A stretch of 64,000 nt of DNA. Origin: DASRSS01 sp035765515 (GTDB lineage: Bacteria > Actinomycetota > Actinomycetes > Mycobacteriales > Jatrophihabitantaceae). The stretch is from NCBI GenBank assembly GCA_035765515.1, contig DASTXN010000013.1, positions 6,397 through 70,396 of the forward strand, given 5' to 3'. The notes beneath the pieces were generated by a model. That model saw only the letters and a list, made by a program, of their open reading frames with translations. It was not told the origin of the DNA and ran no database searches. Shown here in pieces: positions 40,848 through 49,917 of the stretch. A program made the position numbers and the translations under genes. Each line of letters begins with the position of its first letter. Position 1 is the stretch's first letter.

Positions 40848-42574
40848 GCGAGTACCTCCTCGTCCGTCAGCCCGGTTATCGCGGCCGACTCGGTAGGTCC
40901 GGCCGGAGCCGGGTTGCGCGGAATGCGCAGCCAGTAGAAGCCGTGCCCGGCAAGGGTGAGCAGGTAGGGCAGCTCGCCGATCGCCGGGAAGTGCGTACCG
41001 CCGATCAGCTCGATCGGCTCTACGCCCTGCCACTGGCGCAGGTCGAGCTCGACCGGCTGTGCGAACCGGGACAGGTTGTTCACGCACAGGACGATGTCGT
41101 CACCGAACTCGCGCACGAAGCTGAGCACCGACGGATTACTACCCCCGATGTCGGTGAAGCTACCCAGGCCGAACGCGGGGTTGGCCTTGCGCTGCATGAT
41201 CATCCGGCGCGTCCAGTGCAGCAGCGAGGACGTGTTGCGCGTCTGCGACTCGACGTTCGTCACCTGGTAGCCGTAGATCGAGTCCATGTTCACCGGCAGG
41301 TACAGCCGTCCCGGGTCGCACGTGGAGAAGCCGGCGTTGCGGTCCGGCGTCCACTGCATCGGGGTGCGCACGCCGTCGCGGTCACCGAGCCAGATGTTGT
41401 CACCCATCCCGATCTCGTCGCCGTAGTAGAGGACGGGCGAGCCCGGCAGCGAGAGCAGCAGCGCGGTGAACAGTTCGATCTGGTTGATGTCGTTCTCCAG
41501 CAGCGGCGCGAGCCGGCGGCGGATGCCGATGTTGGCCTTCATCCTGGGATCGGACGCGTACTCGGCCCACATGTAGTCGCGTTCCTCGTCGGTGACCATC
41601 TCCAGGGTCAGCTCGTCGTGGTTACGCAGAAAGATCCCCCACTGGCAGTTGTCGGGGATCGGTGGGGTCTGCGCCATGATCTCCGAGATCGGGTACCGCG
41701 ACTCGCGGCGCACGGCCATGAAGATGCGCGGCATGACCGGGAAGTGGAAGGCCATGTGGCACTCGTCGCCACCGGTCGACGGGTTGCCGAAATACTCGAC
41801 GACGTCGGCCGGCCACTGGTTGGCTTCACACAGCAGAACGCGGTCCGGGTAGTCGCGGTCGATCTCCTTGCGGACCCGCCGCAGGAACTCGTGCGTCTCC
41901 GGCAGGTTCTCGCCGTTCGTGCCGTCGCGCACGTACAGGTACGGGACGGCGTCGAGGCGGAACCCGTCGATGCCGAGGTCCAGCCAGAAGCGCAGCGCGT
42001 CGATGATCGCCTGCTGGACGCCGGGAGAGTCGAAGTTCAGGTCCGGCTGGTGGCTGAAGAAGCGATGCCAGAAGTACTGCTTGCGCACCGGGTCGAACGT
42101 CCAGTTCGACGGCTCGGTGTCGACGAAGATGATGCGCGCGTCGGGAAAGCGGGCGTCGTCGTCGTTCCACACGTAGAAGTCGCCGTACGGGCCTGTCGGG
42201 TCGGAGCGCGAGGCCTGGAACCACGGGTGCTGGTCGGAGGTGTGGTTCATGACGAAGTCGATGATCACGCGCATGCCGCGCTGGTGGGCTGCGTCCAGGA
42301 ATCCTTGGAAGTCGTCGATGGTGCCGAACTCGGGCAGCACGCCGCAGTAGTCGCTGACGTCATAGCCGCCGTCACGCAGCGGGGACGGGTAGAACGGCGG
42401 CAGCCACAGGCAGTCGATCCCGAGCCACTGCAGGTAGTCGAGCTTGTCGGTCAGCCCGCGCAGGTCTCCGGTGCCGTCTCCGTTCGAGTCGGCGAACCCG
42501 CGCACCAGCACCTCGTAGAAGACGGCGCGCTTGAACCAGTCCGGGTCGGACGGCAGAGGGGTCGACTGGGTCAC
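40844..42574 (-). CDS. treS: Trehalose synthase (maltose alpha-D-glucosyltransferase)
   Basis: Interconverts trehalose and maltose; with Mak it turns trehalose into maltose-1-phosphate. A 576-residue GH13 enzyme: VLVRGFADSNGDGTGDL at the start, nucleophile Asp in GFRLDAVPYLY, acid Glu in LLCEANQWP, and third acid in FLRNHDELTLEM. The C-terminal beta domain ends after the GHGFYWLRI strand. GTG at 42574 is preceded by AGGAAGG. The gene follows glgE on the same strand after 44 nt. The length without a kinase domain shows it is the stand-alone form. Confidence 0.95.
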   Translation of the reverse strand: MTQSTPLPSDPDWFKRAVFYEVLVRGFADSNGDGTGDLRGLTDKLDYLQWLGIDCLWLPPFYPSPLRDGGYDVSDYCGVLPEFGTIDDFQGFLDAAHQRGMRVIIDFVMNHTSDQHPWFQASRSDPTGPYGDFYVWNDDDARFPDARIIFVDTEPSNWTFDPVRKQYFWHRFFSHQPDLNFDSPGVQQAIIDALRFWLDLGIDGFRLDAVPYLYVRDGTNGENLPETHEFLRRVRKEIDRDYPDRVLLCEANQWPADVVEYFGNPSTGGDECHMAFHFPVMPRIFMAVRRESRYPISEIMAQTPPIPDNCQWGIFLRNHDELTLEMVTDEERDYMWAEYASDPRMKANIGIRRRLAPLLENDINQIELFTALLLSLPGSPVLYYGDEIGMGDNIWLGDRDGVRTPMQWTPDRNAGFSTCDPGRLYLPVNMDSIYGYQVTNVESQTRNTSSLLHWTRRMIMQRKANPAFGLGSFTDIGGSNPSVLSFVREFGDDIVLCVNNLSRFAQPVELDLRQWQGVEPIELIGGTHFPAIGELPYLLTLAGHGFYWLRIPRNPAPAGPTESAAITGLTDEEVLA

Positions 42575-42618
42575 GTGACCTTCCTAGCAGGAGGAGGCGG
42601 GGCGGGGTCGGGGGACGA

Positions 42619-44613
42619 TCAGGATTGCCGGACGCTGAACACGTGCGCCGGCTGGGCGTGCGGGTCCAGCCGGACGTAGTTGCGCTCGCCCCACTGGTAT
42701 TCGGCGTCGGTCAGCAGATCGTGAACGGTGAAGCCGCTGGTCCACTCCATGCCCAGCGCGGCGAGGTCGAGCGTCACGGTCGCCTCGCGCCACTCGTGCG
42801 GGTTGACCGTGCACACCACGACAACGGTGTCCCCGGTCGCGGCGTCGCGCTTGCTGTACGCGATCAGCTCCGGGTTGTCGACCTCGTGGAAGACCAGGTT
42901 CCGCAGCTGCTGCAGCGCAGGGTGTTCGCGCCGGATGCGGTTCAGCTTGCCGATCAGCGGAGCCAGCGACCGTCCGTCCGCGATCGCGGCCGCGAAATCG
43001 CGTGGCCGCAGCTGGTACTTCTCCGAGTCCAGGTACTCCTCGCTGCCCGGCCGCAGGTTCAGGTGTTCGTACAGCTCGTACCCGGAGTAGACGCCCCAGG
43101 TCGGCGAGAGCGTCGCGGCCAGCACGGCGCGGATCGCGAACGCCGCCGGCCCGCCGTGCACGAGGTAGTCGTGCAGGATGTCCGGCGTGTTGACGAAGAA
43201 GTTCGGCCGCATGTGCGTGGCGGACTCGACCAGCTCGCGGCCGTAGGTCTCCAGCTCCTCTTTCGTGTTGCGCCACGTGAAGTAGGTATAGCTCTGGTGG
43301 AAGCCGACCTTGGCCAGCTCGTGCATCATCGCCGGACGCGTGAACGCCTCGGCCAGGAACAGCACGTCCGGATCGGTTTTCTTCACCTCCGCAATCAGCC
43401 ACTGCCAGAAGTTGATCGGCTTGGTGTGCGGGTTGTCGACGCGGAAGATCGTCACGCCGGCGGCGATCCAGTGCCGGATGATGCGCAGGCACTCGGCGTA
43501 CAGGCCCGCCGGATCGTTGTCGAAGTTGAGCGGGTAGATGTCCTGGTACTTCTTCGGCGGGTTCTCCGCGTACGCGATCGTGCCGTCCGGCTTGGTCGTG
43601 AACCACTCCGGATGCTTGTCCACCCAGGGGTGGTCCGGCGCGGCCTGCAGGGCGAAGTCGATCGCGACCTCCATGTCCAGCTCCCGCGCTCGGCGGACGA
43701 ACGCTACGAAGTCGTCCATCGTCCCGAGATCGGGATGGATCGCGTCGTGGCCGCCGTGGCGTGAGCCGATGGCCCACGGCGAGCCGACGTCCCACTCGGC
43801 AGCCACGAGCGTGTTGTTCGGCCCCTTGCGGTTCACCTCGCCGATCGGGTGGATCGGTGGCAGGTACACCACGTCGAAGCCGAGGGAGGCGACGTAGTCC
43901 AGGTGCTCGGTCGCATCGGCGAACGTGCCGTGCCGCAGCGGCTTCGCGGGCGCGACGGGATCGCCGGCCAGTTGCGCACCGATCGAGCGCGGGAAGAACT
44001 CGTACCAGGACCCGTACAGCGCGCGCGGCCGGTCGACCCACAGCGGGTAGCGCGGCGAGCTGGTGACCAGCTCGCGGATCGGGTGGTCGTACACCAGCCG
44101 CTGCAGGTAGTCGTCGAGTGCGGGCGCGACGCGGTGCGGCAGGTCCAAGGTGGTGTCCCGCAGCGCGCGGGCCGCGGCCTGGGCGCGGGGGCGTTCGGCC
44201 TTCGGCAGCGTGCGCGCGTGCTGGTCGAACAGGAGCGCGCCGGACTCCAGGTCGTTCGCGAGTTCCTGGCTGCCCTGCCCCGCCTCCAGCTTGGCCGTCA
44301 CCGCGTGGTGCCACGTCGACATGGGATCGCTCCACGCCTCGATGGCGAACGTCCACATCCCGACGCGGTCGGCGACGACCGACGCGTGCCACTGGTCGGT
44401 GCCGACCTCGCCGGGGCGCATCCGCTGGGTGCGGACCTTGCGCCCGGCCGCATCGCGCAGCACGACGCTGGCGCCGACGGCGTCGTGTCCCTCGCGGAAC
44501 ACGACGGCGGAAACCGGTACCGGCTCGCCGACGACGGCGCGCGCGGGGAACTCCGCGGACACCGTCGAACCGACGACCGGACTGACAGCGGTGAGCCCGA
44601 TTCTTCCGACCAC
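42619..44613 (-). CDS. glgE: Alpha-1,4-glucan:maltose-1-phosphate maltosyltransferase
   Basis: Extends alpha-1,4-glucans by maltosyl units from maltose-1-phosphate. A 664-residue GH13_3 enzyme. The N-terminal immunoglobulin-like domain (about 1-105) is followed by a helical region, then the barrel with YGSWYEFFPRSIG, the nucleophile Asp in FRVDNPHTKPINFW and acid Glu in LFLAEAFTRPAMM, characteristic of GlgE. GTG at 44613 fits the family start (MVGRIGLTAVSPVV). It is divergent from glgP with 66 bp between starts, so building and breakdown of the glucan share a control region. In mycobacteria loss of GlgE is lethal through maltose-1-phosphate build-up. Confidence 0.96.
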   Translation of the reverse strand: MVGRIGLTAVSPVVGSTVSAEFPARAVVGEPVPVSAVVFREGHDAVGASVVLRDAAGRKVRTQRMRPGEVGTDQWHASVVADRVGMWTFAIEAWSDPMSTWHHAVTAKLEAGQGSQELANDLESGALLFDQHARTLPKAERPRAQAAARALRDTTLDLPHRVAPALDDYLQRLVYDHPIRELVTSSPRYPLWVDRPRALYGSWYEFFPRSIGAQLAGDPVAPAKPLRHGTFADATEHLDYVASLGFDVVYLPPIHPIGEVNRKGPNNTLVAAEWDVGSPWAIGSRHGGHDAIHPDLGTMDDFVAFVRRARELDMEVAIDFALQAAPDHPWVDKHPEWFTTKPDGTIAYAENPPKKYQDIYPLNFDNDPAGLYAECLRIIRHWIAAGVTIFRVDNPHTKPINFWQWLIAEVKKTDPDVLFLAEAFTRPAMMHELAKVGFHQSYTYFTWRNTKEELETYGRELVESATHMRPNFFVNTPDILHDYLVHGGPAAFAIRAVLAATLSPTWGVYSGYELYEHLNLRPGSEEYLDSEKYQLRPRDFAAAIADGRSLAPLIGKLNRIRREHPALQQLRNLVFHEVDNPELIAYSKRDAATGDTVVVVCTVNPHEWREATVTLDLAALGMEWTSGFTVHDLLTDAEYQWGERNYVRLDPHAQPAHVFSVRQS

Positions 44614-44679
44614 GGACGTACCGTACCCAGGTTGCCGGTGACTGTAAGCCTTTCCACCCGGGGTGCTAGCGTGCGGCTG

Positions 44680-47229
44680 GTGAAGGCATTACGACGGCTG
44701 ACGGTCCGTGCCGCGTTTCCGGCAGAGTTGGCCAAACTGGGTGAAATCGTCGAGAACCTGCGCTGGACGTGGAACTCCGACGCCCAGGAGCTGCTCGAGT
44801 CGGTCGACCCGGAACTGTGGGCGCTGTCCGGCCACGATCCGCAGCGCATGCTCGGCGAGGTCAAGACCGAGCGCCTGGCCCAGCTCGCCGGCGAGCGCAA
44901 GTTCCTGCGCCGGCTCGAGGACGTCCACGACGACCTCACCGACTACCTGTCCCGTCCGCGCTGGTACCAGGAGCAGCGGACGGCGGGAGCGGATCTGCCG
45001 GATTCCATCGCCTACTTCTCACCCGAGTTCGGGATCACCGAGGTCCTGCCGCAGTACTCCGGCGGCCTCGGCATCCTCGCCGGCGACCACCTGAAGTCGG
45101 CCAGCGACCTGGGCGTGCCGATCATCGGCGTCGGCCTGCTGTACGGCTCGGGCTACTTCCGCCAATCGCTGTCCCCGGACGGCTGGCAACTGGAGCACTA
45201 CCCGTCCCTCGATCCGCAGGGCCTTCCCGTCCAGGCGCTGCACGACGCGCAGGACAACCCGGTGCGCGTTGCGCTGCCGCTGCCGCAGGGCCGGGTCCTG
45301 CACGCACAGGTCTGGGTCGCCAAGGTCGGCCGCGTTCCGCTGCTCATGCTCGACAGCGACATCGAGGAGAACGACACCGCCGCGCGGCAGATCACGGACC
45401 GCCTCTACGGCGGCGACGCGGAGCACCGGCTCGAGCAGGAGTTGCTGCTCGGCGTAGGCGGCGTGCGCGCGATCCGTGCCTACTGCGCGATCACCGGTAC
45501 GCCCGCGCCGCAGGTCTTCCACACAAACGAGGGCCACGCCGGCTTCCTCGGCGTCGAACGTATCCGCGAGTTGGTTGACTCCGAACACTTGGGCTTCGAC
45601 GAGGCGTTGCAGGCGGTGCGGGCCGGCACGGTGTTCACCACGCACACCCCGGTTCCGGCCGGCATCGACCGGTTCTCGCGTGACCTGGTCGCGCAGCACG
45701 TGGCCGCGATGTCGGCGCTGCCCGTCGAGCGCGTCCTCGACCTGGGCAGTGAAGAGGATCCGACGATCTTCAACATGGCGCACATGGGCCTGCGCCTCGG
45801 TAAGCGCGCCAACGGCGTCTCGCTGCTGCACGGCCAGGTGAGCCGCGAGATGTTCGCACCGCTGTGGCCCGGATTCGACCCGGCCGAGGTACCGATCACG
45901 TCGATCACCAACGGAGTGCACGCCCCCACGTGGATGGCGCGCGAGGTCGTGGAACTGGCCGAGCGCGAGGTCGGCACCGTCGCGGTCGCGGAGGGCAACG
46001 GTTGGGACGCGGTCGACAAGGTCAGCGACGCGGAGCTGTGGCGGGTGCGCGGCGAGCTGCGCGAGCGGCTGGTGCGCGAGGTGCGCCGGCGCGTCCACAA
46101 CTCGGCGCTGCAGCGGGGGATGAGTGAAGCCGAACTCGGCTGGACGGCCTCGGTGTTCGACCCGGACGTGCTGACCATCGGCTTCGCCCGCCGCGTGCCG
46201 TCCTACAAGCGGCTGACGCTGATGCTGCGCGACCCGGACCGGCTGCGTTCGCTGCTGCTGGACCCCGAGCGTCCGGTGCAGATCGTGATCGCCGGCAAGA
46301 GCCACCCGGCCGACGACGGCGGCAAGGAACTCATCGCGCAGATGGTGCGCTTCGCCGACGATCCCGAGGTGCGGCACCGCATCGCCTTCCTGCCCGACTA
46401 CGACATCGGCATGGCGCGCTACCTGTACTGGGGCGTCGACGTCTGGCTGAACAACCCACTGCGCCCGCTCGAGGCGTGCGGCACGTCCGGCATGAAGGCG
46501 GCGCTGAACGGTGCGCTGAACCTCTCGATCCGCGACGGCTGGTGGGACGAATGGTTCGACGGCGACAACGGCTGGGCGATCCCGACCGCCGACGGCGTAA
46601 TCGACCCGGACCGGCGCGACGAGATCGAGGCCAACGCGCTGTACGAGCTGATCGCCAAGCGCGTCACGCCGCGTTTCTACGAGCACGACAGCAACGCGAT
46701 CCCGACGCGCTGGGTGCAGATGGTGCGCCACACGCTGAAGTCGCTCGGCCCGAAGGTGCTCGCGAGCCGGATGGTCATCGACTACGTCCAGCGGCTGTAT
46801 GCGCCCGCCGCCCTGTCGTCCCGCCGGATGTCCGCCGACGGGTTCGTGTGCGCGAAGGAGCTCGCGGGTTGGCGCTCGCACGTCCTCAATGCGTGGCCTG
46901 GCGTGCGCGTGCTGTACGTCGACTCGCAGCTGCACGGTGACGCGCAGCTGGGTGAGCGCCTCGCGCTGCGTGCCGAGGTCGCGCTCAACGGCCTGGACGC
47001 CGCGGACGTCGAGGTGCAGGCGGTGTTCGGCACGGTCGACACCGACGACCGGCTCTCGGACACCGAGCAGCTCGTGCTCTCGCTGGTGGAAAGCGGCGAG
47101 GGGGCCAGCTGGTTCGCCGGCGAGATCCCGCTCGATCGCACCGGACCGTTCGGCTACACGGTGCGCGTGCTGCCCAAGCACGGCGAGCTGGCCAGCCCGG
47201 CCGAGTTAGGTGTTGTCGCGCTCGCCTGA
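44680..47229 (+). CDS. glgP: Alpha-glucan (glycogen) phosphorylase
   Basis: Releases glucose-1-phosphate from alpha-glucan chains with phosphate and pyridoxal phosphate. An 849-residue GT35 enzyme of the long actinobacterial type with a DUF3417 N-terminal domain (ENLRWTWNSDAQELL). Later motifs include FSPEFGITEVLPQYSGGLGILAGDHLK (in parts), FHTNEGHAGF, SITNGVHAPTW and the PLP region EACGTSGMKAALNGA. GTG at 44680 gives the usual start (MKALRRLTV); a GTG 9 nt upstream is the alternative. It is divergent from glgE. A 6-bp hairpin directly after its stop may end transcription from both sides. Confidence 0.95.
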   Translation: MKALRRLTVRAAFPAELAKLGEIVENLRWTWNSDAQELLESVDPELWALSGHDPQRMLGEVKTERLAQLAGERKFLRRLEDVHDDLTDYLSRPRWYQEQRTAGADLPDSIAYFSPEFGITEVLPQYSGGLGILAGDHLKSASDLGVPIIGVGLLYGSGYFRQSLSPDGWQLEHYPSLDPQGLPVQALHDAQDNPVRVALPLPQGRVLHAQVWVAKVGRVPLLMLDSDIEENDTAARQITDRLYGGDAEHRLEQELLLGVGGVRAIRAYCAITGTPAPQVFHTNEGHAGFLGVERIRELVDSEHLGFDEALQAVRAGTVFTTHTPVPAGIDRFSRDLVAQHVAAMSALPVERVLDLGSEEDPTIFNMAHMGLRLGKRANGVSLLHGQVSREMFAPLWPGFDPAEVPITSITNGVHAPTWMAREVVELAEREVGTVAVAEGNGWDAVDKVSDAELWRVRGELRERLVREVRRRVHNSALQRGMSEAELGWTASVFDPDVLTIGFARRVPSYKRLTLMLRDPDRLRSLLLDPERPVQIVIAGKSHPADDGGKELIAQMVRFADDPEVRHRIAFLPDYDIGMARYLYWGVDVWLNNPLRPLEACGTSGMKAALNGALNLSIRDGWWDEWFDGDNGWAIPTADGVIDPDRRDEIEANALYELIAKRVTPRFYEHDSNAIPTRWVQMVRHTLKSLGPKVLASRMVIDYVQRLYAPAALSSRRMSADGFVCAKELAGWRSHVLNAWPGVRVLYVDSQLHGDAQLGERLALRAEVALNGLDAADVEVQAVFGTVDTDDRLSDTEQLVLSLVESGEGASWFAGEIPLDRTGPFGYTVRVLPKHGELASPAELGVVALA

Positions 47230-47232
47230 GCG

Positions 47233-47248
47233 GGTATCAGCCGATACC
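47233..47248. terminator. Short hairpin between convergent genes glgP and the LuxR-type regulator
   Basis: GGTATC-AGCC-GATACC, a perfect 6-bp stem with a 4-nt loop, begins 3 nt after the glgP stop and includes the stop codon of the convergent regulator gene. No T-run follows on either strand. It is small, so efficiency as a terminator is uncertain. Confidence 0.4.
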
Positions 47249-47899
47249 GGAGTCGGCGTCGGCGATCAAGCCGTGACGAACCGCGAGTGAGGCGGCCTCG
47301 AGCCGGGAGTGGACGCCGAGCTTGGTCAGCACCGCTTGGACGTGGGTGCGCACCGTGGTGCTGGAGACACCCAACTGGCGGGCGATCGACCTGGTGTCCC
47401 GCCCGGCAGCAAGGAGCCTCAGGCACTGGAATTCACGCTGCGTCAGGTAGTTGGCCAGCCGGAGCAGCTCTGCCGTCTTGGCGTCCGCCGGCGGCGCCGG
47501 CGCCAGCGCCCGCTCGACGACCCGCTCCGTGCCGGCCATGACCTGTTGCATAACCCGCACCAGGACGGCGACGCCGCGCGTCTTGTGAACGTAGGCGCTC
47601 GCGCCGCGGTCCAGTGCTCGGCGCACTGTCTGTGCATCCCCGTCGGCGGTCAGCACGACGATCTTCGTTTTCGGCCCGATGAGCGCGAGATCGTTCATCG
47701 CGGCCAAGTCCGGTGCGTCGTCGAAATGCGATTCGAGCACCCATAGATCCGGTTGCAGCGCGATGACGGACTCGCGGGCGGATCGGTAGGACGTGTCGGC
47801 CGCGAGCACCCGATGTCCGAGCTGGCCCAGGACCGATGTCAATGCCTCCAGGAAGACGACTTGGTCGTCCGCGAGGATGATGTCGAATTGTCCGCCCAT
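47237..47899 (-). CDS. LuxR-type response regulator with Glu at the phosphoacceptor position
   Basis: A 220-residue protein with a receiver domain (about 5-120) and a C-terminal LuxR HTH (about 155-215: LTQREFQCLRLLAAGRDTRS and VSSTTVRTHVQAVLTKLGVH). The acidic pair (DDQ, 11-12) and the conserved Lys (VHKTRG) are present. The phosphoacceptor position reads LWVLESHF, so Glu56 replaces Asp; the second regulator in this locus has Asp56 at the aligned position. Glu often mimics the phosphorylated state, so this protein may be permanently active or controlled without phosphorylation. ATG at 47899. It follows the histidine kinase gene on the same strand after 137 nt and is probably its operon partner. 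Confidence 0.88.
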   Translation of the reverse strand: MGGQFDIILADDQVVFLEALTSVLGQLGHRVLAADTSYRSARESVIALQPDLWVLESHFDDAPDLAAMNDLALIGPKTKIVVLTADGDAQTVRRALDRGASAYVHKTRGVAVLVRVMQQVMAGTERVVERALAPAPPADAKTAELLRLANYLTQREFQCLRLLAAGRDTRSIARQLGVSSTTVRTHVQAVLTKLGVHSRLEAASLAVRHGLIADADSGIG

Positions 47900-48036
47900 G
47901 GCGTCGCCCCGTCCGCTCCCCAGAGCTGGTAGCTCTCTGCTGAGCACTGCTCGAGACAGTAGATCTCGATCGGGGCGGGCGGCAACCATGCGCCGGCTCG
48001 GCGCGGGTGCCGTGGCGAGAAACATCGGAGCGTGCG

Positions 48037-48756
48037 CTAGTTCGCAGGCACGGCCGACAGGATCAACCGCACCGCGCACCCGCCGAGGTCGCCCGCCGTG
48101 ATCTCCATGCGCCCGCCACACAACTGGGCTGCTTCCCGGACGATATCGAGCCCGAGCGACCTGCCGCTGGACGCGACCGCGCCGAACCCGGGACCGTCGT
48201 CCTCGAACTCGATGAGCGCGGTATCGGCACTCGTCGAGATTCGGACGGCGACGTGGCCGGTGGGCCCAGCGGCCTCGAGCGCGTTCCAGAGGATATTGCG
48301 GACTGCCCGGCCCAACTCGATGCCATTGGCATACACCATGGCCGGTAACGCATCGATCGATATGCGCGTCGAAACGTGCGTTCGGGTGCTCGTGACGAGC
48401 CGGGAGAGCATCCAGTCGAGGCGCACCAGTTGCGGCCGATTGCGCGTGCCGTCCAGGCTCTCTCCGGAATCGCTGCAGTACGCCTGGACGAGCGTGCGCA
48501 ACCACTTGGTCTCGTTGACCAGCATTCCGGCTCGCAGCCTGTCCTCGCTGTTGAGCGCCGGCGAATCGTGTAATAGCGAGGCGAGCAGGACGATCGTGCT
48601 CAATTCGTGTAGGACGTCGTGATCCAGGCGCTGACGATCCTGGCTCACAACCGCGTCCGGCATGCTGCGCAGTGCGGTGCGGCGTTCGGCGCGCGCGGAC
48701 GACTGCTCAAGACTGCCGCGCATCTGGCCCCGACGCGCCGCCCCCCGATCCGTCAT
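48037..48756 (-). CDS. Cytosolic histidine kinase-like protein
   Basis: A 239-residue protein with no membrane segment and no sensor domain. A helical dimerisation region contains RLDHDVLHELSTIVLLASLL, with His in a HD/HE context as the likely phosphate site, though the match to named HisKA types is weak. The ATPase domain follows: N-box RNILWNALEAAG, G1 EDDGPGFG, then SLGLDIVREAA and the last Gly-rich strand GGCAVRL. It may receive its signal through a partner protein. ATG at 48756 is preferred; in-frame ATGs at about residues 12 and 32 are alternatives. It is divergent from the second regulator over a 382-bp AT-richer gap. Confidence 0.8.
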   Translation of the reverse strand: MTDRGAARRGQMRGSLEQSSARAERRTALRSMPDAVVSQDRQRLDHDVLHELSTIVLLASLLHDSPALNSEDRLRAGMLVNETKWLRTLVQAYCSDSGESLDGTRNRPQLVRLDWMLSRLVTSTRTHVSTRISIDALPAMVYANGIELGRAVRNILWNALEAAGPTGHVAVRISTSADTALIEFEDDGPGFGAVASSGRSLGLDIVREAAQLCGGRMEITAGDLGGCAVRLILSAVPAN

Positions 48757-49138
48757 GGCCGGTCCAATCTGCGATGAGTCCTTGTCATGACCCGCTCGGT
48801 CGGCCAACCAACCGAGTGGCAATTCGGGTCACATCTCACGCTTTGGACTCGAGCATATGTCGCCAAACGGTCGGTCGACGCATGGCTAAAGGCGATTTGG
48901 CACGCAAAATGCGGATCGCGCGGTGGAATTGATATCAAGTATTTTTTACCGAGCTGCGCGATTGGGAGATTTTGCCAATGGACGCGGATTCATCGAATCG
49001 CGATGAAAGCACGTTCTAGCAGTAATTGTCCGAGTGTGACCGGCCTTCCGCATGGTCGGCACCCGACCGCCCGGATCATGTGTGCGGGCCCAAACCAGAG
49101 CTTGCTCATATCCACGCGGAGGGGAATCGTTCGATCGC
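48757..49138. promoter_or_regulatory. AT-richer intergenic region between histidine kinase and second regulator
   Basis: This 382-bp gap is markedly lower in GC than its surroundings, most clearly at 48840-49010. It holds a perfect 10-bp dyad TTGATATCAA (48929-48938) followed by a T-run, and a spaced inverted pair GCCAAA (48862-48867)/TTTGGC (48896-48901). No reading frame in it looks coding. It should contain the divergent promoters of the kinase and the response regulator, and the dyads could be sites for either regulator. Confidence 0.5.
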
Positions 49139-49801
49139 ATGCAGCCCATCTCGGTGCTGGTCGTGGACGACCACGCGGTGTTCGCCGACGCGCTGCGCGC
49201 GCGCCTTGATGCCGAGCAGGATCTCGCGCCCGTTATCGTCGCGTACAGCGTTGCCGCGGCCCGCGCGAAGCTCGCCGCTCAACGGCCCGACGTCGTGATC
49301 CTGGACATGTACCTCGGAGACGGGAGTGGCCTTCAGGTCGCAGACGAGGTGCGGGAACTGGCACCCGAGGCACGGATTCTCATGCTGAGCGCGTCGGATT
49401 CGGTCGACTCGGTCGTCGACGCGCTCGCGTCGGGTGTTCGCGGCTGGATGTCCAAGACCGTCGAGATCACCGAACTGATCGACGCCATCCGCGCCGTGCA
49501 TCGCGGCGAGGCGTGGCTGCATCCGGCGTTGCTCGGCCAGGTCCTCGCCGCCCAGATGCGCCGTAGCGCCAGCCCGCCTCCGGATCCGCTGGGTGCGTTG
49601 ACGGAGCGCGAGCGGGAGGTCCTTGACTGCCTCGCTGCGGGCATGAGCCGTGCGGAATCGGCCGCGCGACTGCAGGTGTCGGTCAACACGGTCCGCAGTC
49701 ACATCCAGAACCTGACGGCCAAGCTCGGCGTCCACACGACTCTCGAGGCGGCGGCCTTGCGGAACTCCCAGCGGTCGTTGCCCAACCGGGACCTGGCGTA
49801 G
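49139..49801 (+). CDS. LuxR-type response regulator (canonical receiver)
   Basis: A 220-residue regulator. The receiver (about 5-120) has VLVVDDH, the phosphoacceptor Asp56 in DVVILDMYLGDGSG, and the Lys in WMSKTVE. The LuxR HTH (about 155-215) contains LTEREREVLDCLAAGMSRA and VSVNTVRSHIQNLTAKLGVH. ATG at 49139 gives the normal start (MQPISVLVVDDH); GGAGGGG lies upstream at unusually long spacing. It is divergent from the histidine kinase gene. Together with the Glu56 regulator it forms an unequal pair around one kinase. It lies just upstream of the formyltransferase-like gene and the glycan operon, its likely targets. Confidence 0.92.
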   Translation: MQPISVLVVDDHAVFADALRARLDAEQDLAPVIVAYSVAAARAKLAAQRPDVVILDMYLGDGSGLQVADEVRELAPEARILMLSASDSVDSVVDALASGVRGWMSKTVEITELIDAIRAVHRGEAWLHPALLGQVLAAQMRRSASPPPDPLGALTEREREVLDCLAAGMSRAESAARLQVSVNTVRSHIQNLTAKLGVHTTLEAAALRNSQRSLPNRDLA

Positions 49802-49917
49802 GCCCTGCGCCGGTGATGCAAACGACGTAGACGATCTCGTCCGTCGCGACGAGTCGGTTCGTTCGTCGCGCTGCGTACGGTGGGTTACGCCAGAGTGTGT
49901 CCCCGGGGGGGTGTGAC

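Noticed and set aside
43849..44679. Long open frame upstream of and continuous with glgP on the plus strand
   Set aside because: It lies opposite the well-supported glgE gene and has the Arg/Gly/Asp-rich composition of antisense frames in GC-rich DNA. The family start is at 44680.
49052..49138. Upstream extension of the second response regulator by 29 residues
   Set aside because: The receiver fold starts at Met 49139 and the extension has no family similarity.
48787..49209. Plus-strand open frame across the kinase/regulator gap
   Set aside because: No ribosome site or recognisable domain, and it overlaps the start of the second regulator in another frame.
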